Shown here in pieces: positions 32,647 to 40,903 of a stretch of 64,000 bases of DNA (the first letter of the stretch is position 1; every line of letters starts with the position of its first letter). The notes under the pieces are model-generated. The model ran no database searches. It was not told the DNA's origin and was given only the letters and a program-made list of their open reading frames with translations. Source of the stretch: Chloroflexota bacterium (lineage in GTDB: Bacteria; Chloroflexota; UBA6077; JACCZL01); assembly GCA_020845495.1 (NCBI GenBank), contig JADLFM010000062.1, positions 1 through 64,000 on the forward strand, in the 5' to 3' direction. The position numbers and the translations under genes are program-made.

Positions 32647-33078
32647 TTGCAGGCGTTTTCCCGTCTCCACCCCGGCTACGGCATCGCCATCGTTCGCGTC
32701 ATGATGGGGGTGATCCTGATCCTGGCCGGCTGGCAGAAACTGGGCGGCATCGAGCGGTTCACGGGGTTCGTCAGCTCGATCGGTATCCCGGCCGCCCCGG
32801 TGCTCGGCCCGCTCGTAATCGCGCTCGAGGTCATCGGCGGCATCCTCCTCATCGCCGGCCTGCTGACCCGCTACCTGGCAGTGCTCTACGTCGTTCAGTT
32901 CACCGTCACGTCGCTCGTCGTCCAACTCCCGAACCAGGGCTGGAGCGTCGCCCGACTCGACTTCCTGATTCTGGCCGTTGCGACCATGCTGGTCGTCGCC
33001 GGCGCTGGCAAGCTATCGGTGGATGACTGGCTCGCGGGCCGTCGGGGCGCCAGGGGGCGAACAGCCGCATACGCCTGA
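32647..33078 (+). CDS. DoxX-family membrane protein
   Basis: The 143-residue protein has four membrane helices with the DoxX pattern: IVRVMMGVILILAGWQKLGGIERF, a short loop with FVSSIGIPAAP, LVIALEVIGGILLIAGLLTR and a final helix after RLDFLILAVA. Family members associate with redox enzymes or act in thiosulfate or stress responses; the role here is unknown. TTG at 32647 is chosen as start because GGAGG (32636-32640) lies 6 bases upstream, while an ATG at 32530 in frame has none and gives an Arg/Cys-rich leader. Confidence 0.82.
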   Translation: MQAFSRLHPGYGIAIVRVMMGVILILAGWQKLGGIERFTGFVSSIGIPAAPVLGPLVIALEVIGGILLIAGLLTRYLAVLYVVQFTVTSLVVQLPNQGWSVARLDFLILAVATMLVVAGAGKLSVDDWLAGRRGARGRTAAYA

Positions 33079-33109
33079 CCCAGGTCCGCCCGAGGTTCAT
33101 GGTGTGCTG

Positions 33110-33136
33110 ATGGCCGGGGCATGTACCCCCGGCCAT
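33110..33136 (+). terminator. hairpin after the DoxX gene
   Basis: ATGGCCGGGG (33110-33119) and CCCCGGCCAT (33127-33136) form a perfect 10-bp GC-rich stem with a 7-nt loop, 31 bases after the DoxX stop. No U-tract follows. Confidence 0.45.
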
Positions 33137-33277
33137 GGTCGTCTTCGAGGTACACTCCCGGCTCGGTGGGTACCCGGCGCCTGAAGCACGTCCCGCACGA
33201 GCGCTCTGCCAATCGAGGCGCCACGGCTCGAACGACCGTCATCTCGGGTGACCGGTGCAGGTGTCGCTTCAGCAGCA

Positions 33278-33331
33278 TCCGTCAGTCAGCACAGACGCGC
33301 CACAGTCGGTGCGTCTGTGCTGACTGACGGA
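33278..33331. repeat. 21-bp perfect inverted repeat with 12-nt loop
   Basis: TCCGTCAGTCAGCACAGACG plus one more base (33278-33298) is perfectly repeated in inverse at 33311-33331. It is one of the longest perfect hairpins in the window and lies in the 529-base gap between doxX and the peptide transporter operon. It may be a bidirectional terminator or a small mobile remnant. No gene is visible in this gap. Confidence 0.7.
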
Positions 33332-33413
33332 CATTTAGCGGGAAAACCGGCCCCCATTGGGTGCCGCACCCCTCATCGGCCGCCTCCTACCGCATGGTCG
33401 AGAAGGTCTCCCC

Positions 33414-33442
33414 TTGACACGCGAACGAGCGATCCATATCAT
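33414..33442 (+). promoter_or_regulatory. consensus sigma70-type promoter of the peptide transporter operon
   Basis: A perfect TTGACA (33414-33419), a 17-base spacer and TATCAT (33437-33442) give one of the best promoters in the window. Transcription from about 33449 would leave a 160-nt leader before the first binding protein, with short hairpins such as CCGCTC/GAGCGG in it. Confidence 0.72.
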
Positions 33443-33607
33443 CCGCTCGATTCGCCGCTGAATGACGGCGACCTCTACCCTGGTCCGGGGATACTTAGAT
33501 CCTCGGTTTCGCCGTAGCGCCGCCGTGAATAACCGCTCGACCATCGTCAGAGCGGAGGATTTGTCGGATTTCTGGGCCTCGACCCACGCACCATGGGAGT
33601 CTCGGAG

Positions 33608-35539
33608 ATGAACGAGGAAGTTCCCGGACGGATGATCAGCCGTCGTAAGTTCCTGCGGACGACCACCGCGTTCGCAGCGCTCGCGCTCGCGTCGGCCTGC
33701 GCGCCGTCCGCGCCCGCTGCCAAGCCCGCGGAGTCGTCCAAGCCGGCCGACACCAAGCCAGCAGCCGCCCAGGCCACGAGCAAGCCGGCCGAGTCCAAGC
33801 CGGCTGAGTCCAAGCCAGCCGAGTCGAAGCCGGCTGAGGCCAAGCCAGCTCAGCAGGCAGCTCCGGCCAGCGCTTCCAAGCCGGGCGAGGTCCCGCGGAA
33901 CCGCACCCTGACCTACATCCACGGAAGCTCGGTAAAGCAGGGCAAGTTCACCGAGCACGATATCTGGAACCCCTACGCAATCGGCGCAAACCACCAGGGC
34001 GGCTCGATGCTGATCTACGAGCCGCTGGCGTTCTACAGCGCGTACGGCAACAAGGAGTACCCCTGGCTGGCCGAGGCCCACGAGTACAGCCCGGACTTCA
34101 AGACGCTGACCATCAAGACGCGCTCTGGGGTCAACTGGAGCGACGGCAAGCCGTTCAGCGCTGAGGACGTTGCCTACACCTTCAACTCCCTGCGCGATCT
34201 CGGCCCCAAGGTGAAATGGGGCGTCGACGTCGCCCAGTTCCTCCAGGAAGCGAAGGCGACCGACGCCAACACTGCCGTCCTCACCTTCAAGGTGCCGGCT
34301 CCCCGCTTCTGGGACTTCGTGGTCTACAAGTACGACATCGGCGTCTACATCGTCCCGAAGCATATCTACGATGGACAGGACTGGACCGCCTTCCGGGCCT
34401 TCGATCTGGGCAAGGGCCAGCCCGTCACGACGGGCCCCTGGGAAGTCAAGGTCGGGACGCCCGAGCAGAAGATCATCGACCGGCGCGCTGACTGGTGGGC
34501 GGTCAAGGCCGGGCTCGCGAAGCTGCCGAAAATGGAGCGGCTGATTATGACGCCGTTCGCCAACGAGCAGCAGTTGGCCCAGGCCGTCATCGCCAATCAG
34601 TGCGACTACGGCACCAGCCTTCAGGCAGCCACCTTCCCGACCGTCCTGTCGCAGAACCCCAAGATCATCACCCACTCCGGCCGCGACAAGCCGTACGGGT
34701 ACGTCGACTGGTGGCCGATCTCGCTCTATGTCAACAACACCGTCAAGCCGTACGACGACAAGGACGTTCGCTGGGCGCTCAGCTACTACATGAACCGCCA
34801 ACAGATCGTCGACGTGGGCTGGGACGGGGCTGGCACGCTCTATCCGGTCACGATGCCCTCGTACCCGGGCCTGCGGCCGTACGTCGACTCGATCAAGGAT
34901 CTGTTCGACAAGTACCCGACCCTCGAGTACAACGTCCAGAAGGGCGATGCACTCCTGACCGGCAAGGGCTTCAAGAAGGGCAGTGACGGCATCTGGGCCG
35001 ACGGCCAGGGCAATAAGCTAAAGTTCGAAATCCTTGGCTCGAACACCTTCGCGGCGGTCGGGCCGGTCGTGCAGGAGCTGTTGAAGCGAGCCGGCATCGA
35101 GGCGACGTACGCCCAGCCGCCAGACTCCGACGACCGCTTCTTCAAGGGCGACTACGTGGCCAAGCTGTACGGTCATGGCGGCAGTATCAAGGATCCGTAC
35201 CTGACGCTGCGGCTGTACCAGACGGCGACGGAAGCGGTGCCAGGGGCACACCTGGCTAACTTCCCGAAGTGGTCGAACAAGCCGTTCGATCAGGTCGTCG
35301 ACGAGCTTGCCATCACCGCTCCGGACAACACCCAGAAGAGCATGGAACTGTACCGGAAGGCGATGGAGATCTGGCTGCCGGAGATGCCGGACATCGTCCT
35401 GACCGAGTTCTACCACCGCATCCCGATGAACACGACCTACTGGACGGGCTGGCCGACCAAGGACGACCCGTACGTGAACGGCGCCTTCTGGCACCTCACC
35501 CACCAGCTCGTACTCAACCACCTCGAGCCGACGCAGTAG
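33608..35539 (+). CDS. ABC transporter substrate-binding lipoprotein, peptide family 5 (module 1)
   Basis: The 643-residue protein carries a Tat signal SRRKFLR (residues 11-17) and lipobox ASAC with Cys31, then a tether of repeated KPAES units. The rest is a family 5 binding protein: IYEPLAFYSAYGNKEYPWLAE, SGVNWSDGKPFSAEDVAYTF, VTTGPWEV, DVRWALSYYMNRQQIVD. It would capture peptides or oligosaccharide-like solutes outside the membrane and deliver them to the permeases encoded next. ATG at 33608 with GGGAG 7-8 bases upstream is preferred over an ATG five codons earlier. It closely resembles the second binding protein at 37.9 kb. Confidence 0.92.
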   Translation: MNEEVPGRMISRRKFLRTTTAFAALALASACAPSAPAAKPAESSKPADTKPAAAQATSKPAESKPAESKPAESKPAEAKPAQQAAPASASKPGEVPRNRTLTYIHGSSVKQGKFTEHDIWNPYAIGANHQGGSMLIYEPLAFYSAYGNKEYPWLAEAHEYSPDFKTLTIKTRSGVNWSDGKPFSAEDVAYTFNSLRDLGPKVKWGVDVAQFLQEAKATDANTAVLTFKVPAPRFWDFVVYKYDIGVYIVPKHIYDGQDWTAFRAFDLGKGQPVTTGPWEVKVGTPEQKIIDRRADWWAVKAGLAKLPKMERLIMTPFANEQQLAQAVIANQCDYGTSLQAATFPTVLSQNPKIITHSGRDKPYGYVDWWPISLYVNNTVKPYDDKDVRWALSYYMNRQQIVDVGWDGAGTLYPVTMPSYPGLRPYVDSIKDLFDKYPTLEYNVQKGDALLTGKGFKKGSDGIWADGQGNKLKFEILGSNTFAAVGPVVQELLKRAGIEATYAQPPDSDDRFFKGDYVAKLYGHGGSIKDPYLTLRLYQTATEAVPGAHLANFPKWSNKPFDQVVDELAITAPDNTQKSMELYRKAMEIWLPEMPDIVLTEFYHRIPMNTTYWTGWPTKDDPYVNGAFWHLTHQLVLNHLEPTQ

Positions 35540-35562
35540 AGCGGAGTCGCGAGCGAACGCGT

Positions 35563-35611
35563 CATCAGGGGTCAGGGAGGCGGCCAGCCGCCAGTACCCT
35601 GACCCCTGATG
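35563..35611 (+). repeat. 15-bp hairpin between binding protein 1 and permease B1
   Basis: CATCAGGGGTCAGGG (35563-35577) and CCCTGACCCCTGATG (35597-35611) are perfect inverse copies; the loop holds a second hairpin GGCGG/CCGCC. In transporter operons such a structure protects the abundant binding-protein mRNA or partially terminates before the permease genes. Confidence 0.65.
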
Positions 35612-35660
35612 CCTGACGACCGATACTTCATCTGCCCGCGACTCGCGTCCCGGAGACGCC

Positions 35661-36665
35661 ATGCCACTCGACTACTTGATCAAGCGGGTCGGGTTCTTCC
35701 TCCTCATCGTCTGGCTCGCAGCGACGCTGAACTTCTTTATTCCGCGGCTCTCGGGTCAGAACCCCATTCGGGAGCGGATGATCGAACAGGCCGTACTCGG
35801 CGGCTACGTTCATCAAGGGATGAACGAGATGGTGGCCGAATACGAGCAGCGCTTCGGCCTGGATCAGCCGCTCTGGGTCCAGTACGTCAATTACGTGTCC
35901 GATCTCGCTCGCGGCGATTTTAACTATTCGATTGCGAACTATCCGCGCACGGTCAGCGAGATGCTCGCCGAGGCGCTCCCGTGGACGATCGGCCTGCTGC
36001 TCGTGACGACGCTGCTGTCGTTCACGCTCGGAACGTTGCTCGGGGCGTTCATGGGCTGGCCGCGCGCTCCGGCCTATCTGAACTACATCTTGCCGCCGCT
36101 CCTGGCGCTCCACGCACTGCCGTACTACCTGTTCGGGCTGGTCTTGATGTACGTGGTGGCCTTCCAGACCGGCTGGTTCCCAATCTTCGGCGGCTACACG
36201 CCGGGTACGATCCCGGACCTGTCACTCTCGTTCATCCTCGATATCCTCCTACATGCCTTCTTGCCGGCCATGTCGATCATCCTGGTCAACATCGGCGGCT
36301 GGGCGCTCACGATGCGAGCGATGGTAGTCACAGCTCAGGGCGAAGACTACATCACCTTCGCGGATGCCAAAGGATTGAAGGATCGTACGATCTTTCTGAG
36401 GTATGCGGTCCGCAACACGATCCTGCCTCAGGCGACGGCGTTGGCGCTGGCGCTGGGCCAGATCGTGAGCGGCGCTGTGCTCGTCGAGGTGATTTTCGGC
36501 TACCCGGGCGTCGGCTCCGTGCTGTTCGCGGCAATTCGGCAGGCGGACTGGTTCCTGATTCAGGGCGCCGTGTTCACGGTGGTCGTGACGATCGGTCTGG
36601 CCACACTGATTCTCGACCTGGTCTACCCGATCCTCGATCCGCGCATTACCTACCGGAGCGCCTGA
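35661..36665 (+). CDS. ABC transporter permease, DppB/OppB-like (module 1)
   Basis: The 334-residue permease has six predicted membrane helices and the BPD_transp_1 domain. The cytoplasmic EAA loop, which docks on the ATPase, is GEDYITFADAKGLKDRTIFL with the typical Gly spacing. The N-terminus MPLDYLIKRVGFFLLIVWLA matches DppB-type proteins, and the end LVYPILDPRITY is standard. GGAGACGCC precedes the ATG. It is 1 base from its partner permease and strongly similar to the permease at 39.9 kb. Confidence 0.93.
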   Translation: MPLDYLIKRVGFFLLIVWLAATLNFFIPRLSGQNPIRERMIEQAVLGGYVHQGMNEMVAEYEQRFGLDQPLWVQYVNYVSDLARGDFNYSIANYPRTVSEMLAEALPWTIGLLLVTTLLSFTLGTLLGAFMGWPRAPAYLNYILPPLLALHALPYYLFGLVLMYVVAFQTGWFPIFGGYTPGTIPDLSLSFILDILLHAFLPAMSIILVNIGGWALTMRAMVVTAQGEDYITFADAKGLKDRTIFLRYAVRNTILPQATALALALGQIVSGAVLVEVIFGYPGVGSVLFAAIRQADWFLIQGAVFTVVVTIGLATLILDLVYPILDPRITYRSA

Positions 36666-36666
36666 G

Positions 36667-37608
36667 ATGAGCGTGACTGAGAACCTCGTCGCTGACGACC
36701 TCCGGCCAGGCGCCGAGCCAGCCGGAGCAGACGCCGTCGCCTTCGAGAAGCCAGATACCGTGGGCGCGGTGCTGCGCTACCTGAAGCGGAATCCGTCGCT
36801 GATCGTCGGCACGCTCATGCTGCTCAGCCTCGTCCTGTTCGCGGGAATTGGCGCACTGGTGGTCGACACCGAGCGCGCCCGTCCGCTCTCGGTCGTGCCA
36901 ATTCAACCGCCGTCCTGGGAGCTTCCCTTCGGCAGCGACCGGCAGGGACGTGACCTGCTGGCCGTGATGATCGCCGGGACGCCCCTCACCTTCCGGATCG
37001 GCTTGATCGCGGGCCTGATCGGCGTCGGCATCGGAAGCATCTTCGGCTTCGTCTCCGCCTACTACGGTGGCCTGACCGACACGCTCATTCGGGGCGCTGT
37101 CGACATCGGGCTCACGGTGCCCGGCCTGTTGGTGCTGATCATCGTGGCGGTGACGATCCGCCAGGGCATCACGGTCAACCAGATGGCGCTCGTGGTGGCC
37201 TGCCTTGCCTGGCTCTATCCCGCGCGTATCATCCGCTCGCAGGTGCTGTCGATGCGCCAGCGCACCTGGGTGCAGGTCGCTCGCCTCTCCGGCATGCACG
37301 GTCCGGAGATCATCGTCAAGGAAATGCTGCCGAATCTGTTCCCCTACCTGTTATCGGCGCTCGTCAATAGCATTTCCGCGGCAATCCTGGCATCGGTGGG
37401 CCTGGAGGCGCTCGGGCTTGGCCCGATCGAGTCACCCACGCTCGGCATGACCGTGTACTGGGTCCAGTTCAACGCCGCCGTCATAAACGGCTGGTGGTGG
37501 TGGTGGGTCGCACCAATTGCGATCCTCTTCGTCCTTTTCGTCGGCTTGTTCATGGTGTCCGTCGGCCTCGACGAGTTCGCCAACCCGCGGCTCCGCCGCA
37601 GCGTCTAG
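36667..37608 (+). CDS. ABC transporter permease, DppC/OppC-like (module 1)
   Basis: The 313-residue permease has a short N-terminal cytoplasmic tail, about six helices and the DppC signature LPFGSDRQGRDLLAVMIAGT. The EAA-type loop is ARLSGMHGPEIIVKEMLPNL. A run of five tryptophans (NGWWWWWVAP) lies in the last periplasmic or membrane-interface region, as it does in the paralogue at 40.9 kb. It starts 1 base after permease B1 and is cotranscribed with it. Confidence 0.93.
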   Translation: MSVTENLVADDLRPGAEPAGADAVAFEKPDTVGAVLRYLKRNPSLIVGTLMLLSLVLFAGIGALVVDTERARPLSVVPIQPPSWELPFGSDRQGRDLLAVMIAGTPLTFRIGLIAGLIGVGIGSIFGFVSAYYGGLTDTLIRGAVDIGLTVPGLLVLIIVAVTIRQGITVNQMALVVACLAWLYPARIIRSQVLSMRQRTWVQVARLSGMHGPEIIVKEMLPNLFPYLLSALVNSISAAILASVGLEALGLGPIESPTLGMTVYWVQFNAAVINGWWWWWVAPIAILFVLFVGLFMVSVGLDEFANPRLRRSV

Positions 37609-37864
37609 CGCCAGGTCAGGCGGAAGAAGGAGGCGCCTCCGCTCGACGTACTGTTGCTCCGACGCAACTGGGTTCTCGCTCAGCCGCCCACGATTCACGC
37701 GCCGCCAACAACAGTCCACGCCATGTCTATCGGCAGCCCACGCGGACCAGGTTTTCCTACACGCTCGATGAGCGCCCCAGTCACCCTGTGGCGTCCCACA
37801 TAGCGTTTCACTCACCCAGGAATGCCCGACCCGCGGTCGAACTCATCGCAATCATCGCGCACCG

Positions 37865-39841
37865 ATGCGCTCGCGACATGGTCACGAAGGAGTGCCCCAG
37901 GATGAATCAGCACACGTCCCGACGCCAGATCAGCCGCGTCGTTTCCTGCGTTTCGCGGTCGGCGTCGGCGCCGCTGTGAACGCGGCCGCACTGCTGGCGG
38001 CCTGTGGACAGCAGCCGCCAGCCGCTCAGCCGTCCAAGCCTGCCGAAGCCGCCAAGCCTGCCGAAGCCGCCAAGCCGGCCGAAGCCGCCAAGCCGGCGGC
38101 CCAGGCTCCGGCTCCGGCTCCACAACAGGCGCCAGCCGCGCAGGCCGGCGCCGCCAAGCCGGCCGAGGCGCCGGCCAGCGTCAAGCAGGTCGCTCGCAAT
38201 CGCACACTCATTCAAGTGCGCGGCGGCACGCAGGGCAAGTTCATCGCGCACGAGTTGTGGAGCCCGTACGCAATTGGTTCGACCCCGCAGATCGGCCTGA
38301 ACGCTATCTACGAGCCACTCGCCTTCTACAGCGCCTACGCGGACAAAGAGACGCTCTGGCTGGCGGAAAGCTACCAGTACAGTCCCGATTACAAAGAACT
38401 GACGATCAAGACGCGCCAGAATGTGAAGTGGAGCGACGGCAAGCCGTTCAGTGCCGAGGACGTCGCCTACACCCTGAACACCCTCAATCAGCTTGGCGCG
38501 AAGGTGAAGTGGGGCAAGGACGTTCAGGAGGTCGTCAGCGAGGCGAAGGCGACCGATGCGAACACGGTCAAGATCACGTTCCAACGCCCCGCGCCGCGCT
38601 TCTTCTACCACATGCTGTCGTACAAGTACGACATCGGCCTGCACATCGTTCCAAAGCACATCTTCGACGGTCAGGACTGGACCACCTTCACGCACTTCGA
38701 TATCGCGAAGGGCTGGCCCGTCACCACGAGCCCCTGGCAGGTGGTATCCGTATCACCGACCCAGATGCTCATGGATCGTCGGGACAACTGGTGGGGCGCT
38801 GGCGTGGTCAAGGACTTTGGGCAGCTTCCCAAAGTCGAGCGGCTAGTCTGGCTGCCGGTCCAGGGTGAGCAGCAGATCGTCCAGGGCCTCATCTCGAACG
38901 ACCTCGACTTCACCACCGGCATCGAGGTCGACTCATTCCAGACCGTCTTCAAGGGCAACCCGAAGGTCACGACCTTCACGGGTCAGCAAGCGCCCTTCGG
39001 AAACATGGACTGGTGGCCGACGTCCCTGTACGTCCAGACTCAGAAGGAGCCGTTCAACAATCCAGAATTCCGCTGGGCGTTGAGCTACCTGATCGATCGC
39101 GACCAGTTGATCAAGATCGGGTGGGGCGGTGCGGCTGAGAAGACCGAGCTCCCGATGCCGGCCTATCCGGCCCTCAAGCCGTTCTTCGACGCGGCGAAGC
39201 CGCTCCTTCAGAAGTACCCGACGAACGAGTTCAATCCCGAGAAGGGCCACGCGCTGATGTCCAAGCTTGGCTGGAAGCGAGGCTCGGACAACCTCTACGT
39301 CACGCCGACAGGCGCGAAGTTTACCCTCGACATCATCGGCAACTTCGACTTCCCGTCCGTCGGCCCGGTGCTGGCCGAACTCCTGAAGCGGCAGGGGATC
39401 AACGCCACCTACGCGCAGCCGCCCGACTTCGGGCCGATCTTCCAGAAGGGCGAGCACAACGCCGCGATCTTCGGCCACGGTGGCAGCATCAAGGATCCGT
39501 TCGAGACGCTACGCCTGTACCAGTCATCGTCGGTCAATGTGCCGGGCGGCCACCTGGTCAATCTGTCCAAGTGGAAGAACGACGCCTACGACAAGGTCGT
39601 CGACGAGGTGTATGTCACACCCCCGACCGACAAGGCGAAGGTCACCGAGTTGTTCTTGAAGGCGATGGACATCTGGCTGCCAGAACTGCCAGATATCCCG
39701 CTGATGCAGTTCTACCACCGGCTGCCGCTCAACACGAACTACTGGACCGGTTACCCCACCCAGGAAGACGCGTACATCAACCCGGCGTTCTTCCACTCAA
39801 CCGGTCCGCTCGTCTACCACAAGCTCCAGCCCACCCAGTGA
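37865..39841 (+). CDS. ABC transporter substrate-binding lipoprotein (module 2), apparent frameshift in signal region
   Basis: From about residue 27 onward this is a family 5 binding protein with lipobox LLAAC, a KPAEAA-repeat tether and the same motifs as module 1 (IYEPLAFYSAYADKETLWLAE, NVKWSDGKPFSAEDVAYTL). The natural start, ATG 37902 with AAGGAG upstream, reads MNQHTSRRQISR and then leaves frame at 37935-37940 and stops at 37977. In the mature frame the upstream open region reads QPRRFLRFAVG. Restoring one C there would give SRRRFLR, the Tat motif of the paralogue. The listed start (37865) keeps the frame open but lacks a ribosome binding site. It may be a recent mutation, a read error or a real altered signal. 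Confidence 0.8.
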   Translation: MRSRHGHEGVPQDESAHVPTPDQPRRFLRFAVGVGAAVNAAALLAACGQQPPAAQPSKPAEAAKPAEAAKPAEAAKPAAQAPAPAPQQAPAAQAGAAKPAEAPASVKQVARNRTLIQVRGGTQGKFIAHELWSPYAIGSTPQIGLNAIYEPLAFYSAYADKETLWLAESYQYSPDYKELTIKTRQNVKWSDGKPFSAEDVAYTLNTLNQLGAKVKWGKDVQEVVSEAKATDANTVKITFQRPAPRFFYHMLSYKYDIGLHIVPKHIFDGQDWTTFTHFDIAKGWPVTTSPWQVVSVSPTQMLMDRRDNWWGAGVVKDFGQLPKVERLVWLPVQGEQQIVQGLISNDLDFTTGIEVDSFQTVFKGNPKVTTFTGQQAPFGNMDWWPTSLYVQTQKEPFNNPEFRWALSYLIDRDQLIKIGWGGAAEKTELPMPAYPALKPFFDAAKPLLQKYPTNEFNPEKGHALMSKLGWKRGSDNLYVTPTGAKFTLDIIGNFDFPSVGPVLAELLKRQGINATYAQPPDFGPIFQKGEHNAAIFGHGGSIKDPFETLRLYQSSSVNVPGGHLVNLSKWKNDAYDKVVDEVYVTPPTDKAKVTELFLKAMDIWLPELPDIPLMQFYHRLPLNTNYWTGYPTQEDAYINPAFFHSTGPLVYHKLQPTQ

Positions 39842-39844
39842 TGC

Positions 39845-39887
39845 AGGGAGATCGGGGTGAGGGGCACTCCTCCCCCCCGATCTCCCT
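39845..39887 (+). repeat. 13-bp hairpin between binding protein 2 and permease B2
   Basis: AGGGAGATCGGGG (39845-39857) and CCCCGATCTCCCT (39875-39887) are perfect inverse copies around a 17-nt loop, starting 3 bases after the binding-protein stop. The position matches the hairpin of module 1, although the sequence is different. Confidence 0.65.
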
Positions 39888-39897
39888 CGGGGGAATC

Positions 39898-40902
39898 ATG
39901 CGGCCTGACTACGTGCTCAAGCGTTTCGTCATCTTCCTCATCATCGTCTGGGCGGCCGCGACCCTCAATTTCTTCATCCCACGCCTCGGCAGCCGCAGCC
40001 CGATCGAAGACAAGCTGATGACGCAGGCGGCGACCGGCGGGTACTTGCAGCAGGGCGTGCAGGAGATGGTGAAGGAATACGAGGCCAAGTTCGGCCTCGA
40101 CAGGCCGCTCTGGCAACAATATCTGACGTACCTCTCCGACGTCATGCATTTCGACTTCAACTACTCGATCGCGAACTATCCTCGGCGGGTCACCGACATC
40201 TTGTTGGAGGGTCTCCCCTGGACGATCGGGCTGCTCACCACGACGACGGTGATCGCCTTCACGGTGGGAAACCTGCTGGGTGCGTTCCTGGGCTGGCCAC
40301 GTGCACCAAAATGGCTGCACTTCCTGATGCCGCCGCTCCTGGCACTCCACGCGCTGCCCTTCTTCCTGCTCGGCCTGATCCTGGTGTACATCTTCGCGTT
40401 TACCTTCCAGATTCTCCCGCTGTATGGCGGCTTCACAGCCGGGACCGTCCCTGACTGGAGCCTGCCATCAATTGTCGATGTGATCCAGCACGCAATCCTG
40501 CCGGCTACGTCGATCGTCCTGGTGTCAATTGGCGGCTGGGCGCTCGGCATGCGGGCCATGATGGTGACCACCCAGGGCGAGGATTACTCGAACTTCGCGG
40601 ACGCCAAAGGTCTGAAGCCGCGCTCGATCTTCTTCAACTACGCCATTCGGAACGCGCTCCTGCCTCAGGCGACCGCACTCGCGCTCGTCCTCGGTCAGAT
40701 CCTCTCCGGCGCGGTCCTCGTCGAAGTGATCTTCGGCTACCCCGGCATCGGCACTGTGCTGTTCCAGGCGATCCGCGGCTCAGACTTCTTTCTGGTCCAG
40801 GGCATCGTGTTCGTCGTCATCATCTCGATTGGACTGGCGACCTTCGTCCTGGATCTGGTGTATCCCTTGCTTGACCCCCGCATCACGTATCAGAGAGGCT
40901 GA
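39898..40902 (+). CDS. ABC transporter permease, DppB/OppB-like (module 2)
   Basis: The 334-residue permease is a close paralogue of the one at 35.7 kb, for example MRPDYVLKRFVIFLIIVWAA, FDFNYSIANYPRR and the EAA loop GEDYSNFADAKGLKPRSIFF. It has six predicted helices and ends in DPRITYQRG. GGGGG lies 4 bases from the ATG at 39898; the frame is open far upstream, but that part is the opposite end of the binding protein. Its stop is 1 base before permease C2. Confidence 0.92.
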   Translation: MRPDYVLKRFVIFLIIVWAAATLNFFIPRLGSRSPIEDKLMTQAATGGYLQQGVQEMVKEYEAKFGLDRPLWQQYLTYLSDVMHFDFNYSIANYPRRVTDILLEGLPWTIGLLTTTTVIAFTVGNLLGAFLGWPRAPKWLHFLMPPLLALHALPFFLLGLILVYIFAFTFQILPLYGGFTAGTVPDWSLPSIVDVIQHAILPATSIVLVSIGGWALGMRAMMVTTQGEDYSNFADAKGLKPRSIFFNYAIRNALLPQATALALVLGQILSGAVLVEVIFGYPGIGTVLFQAIRGSDFFLVQGIVFVVIISIGLATFVLDLVYPLLDPRITYQRG

Positions 40903-40903
40903 G

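Noticed and set aside
33335..34801. Long minus-strand open frame opposite the first binding protein
   Set aside because: The plus-strand protein has clear Tat, lipobox and family 5 motifs; the antisense frame has low-complexity Gly/Arg/Leu runs from the KPAES repeats.
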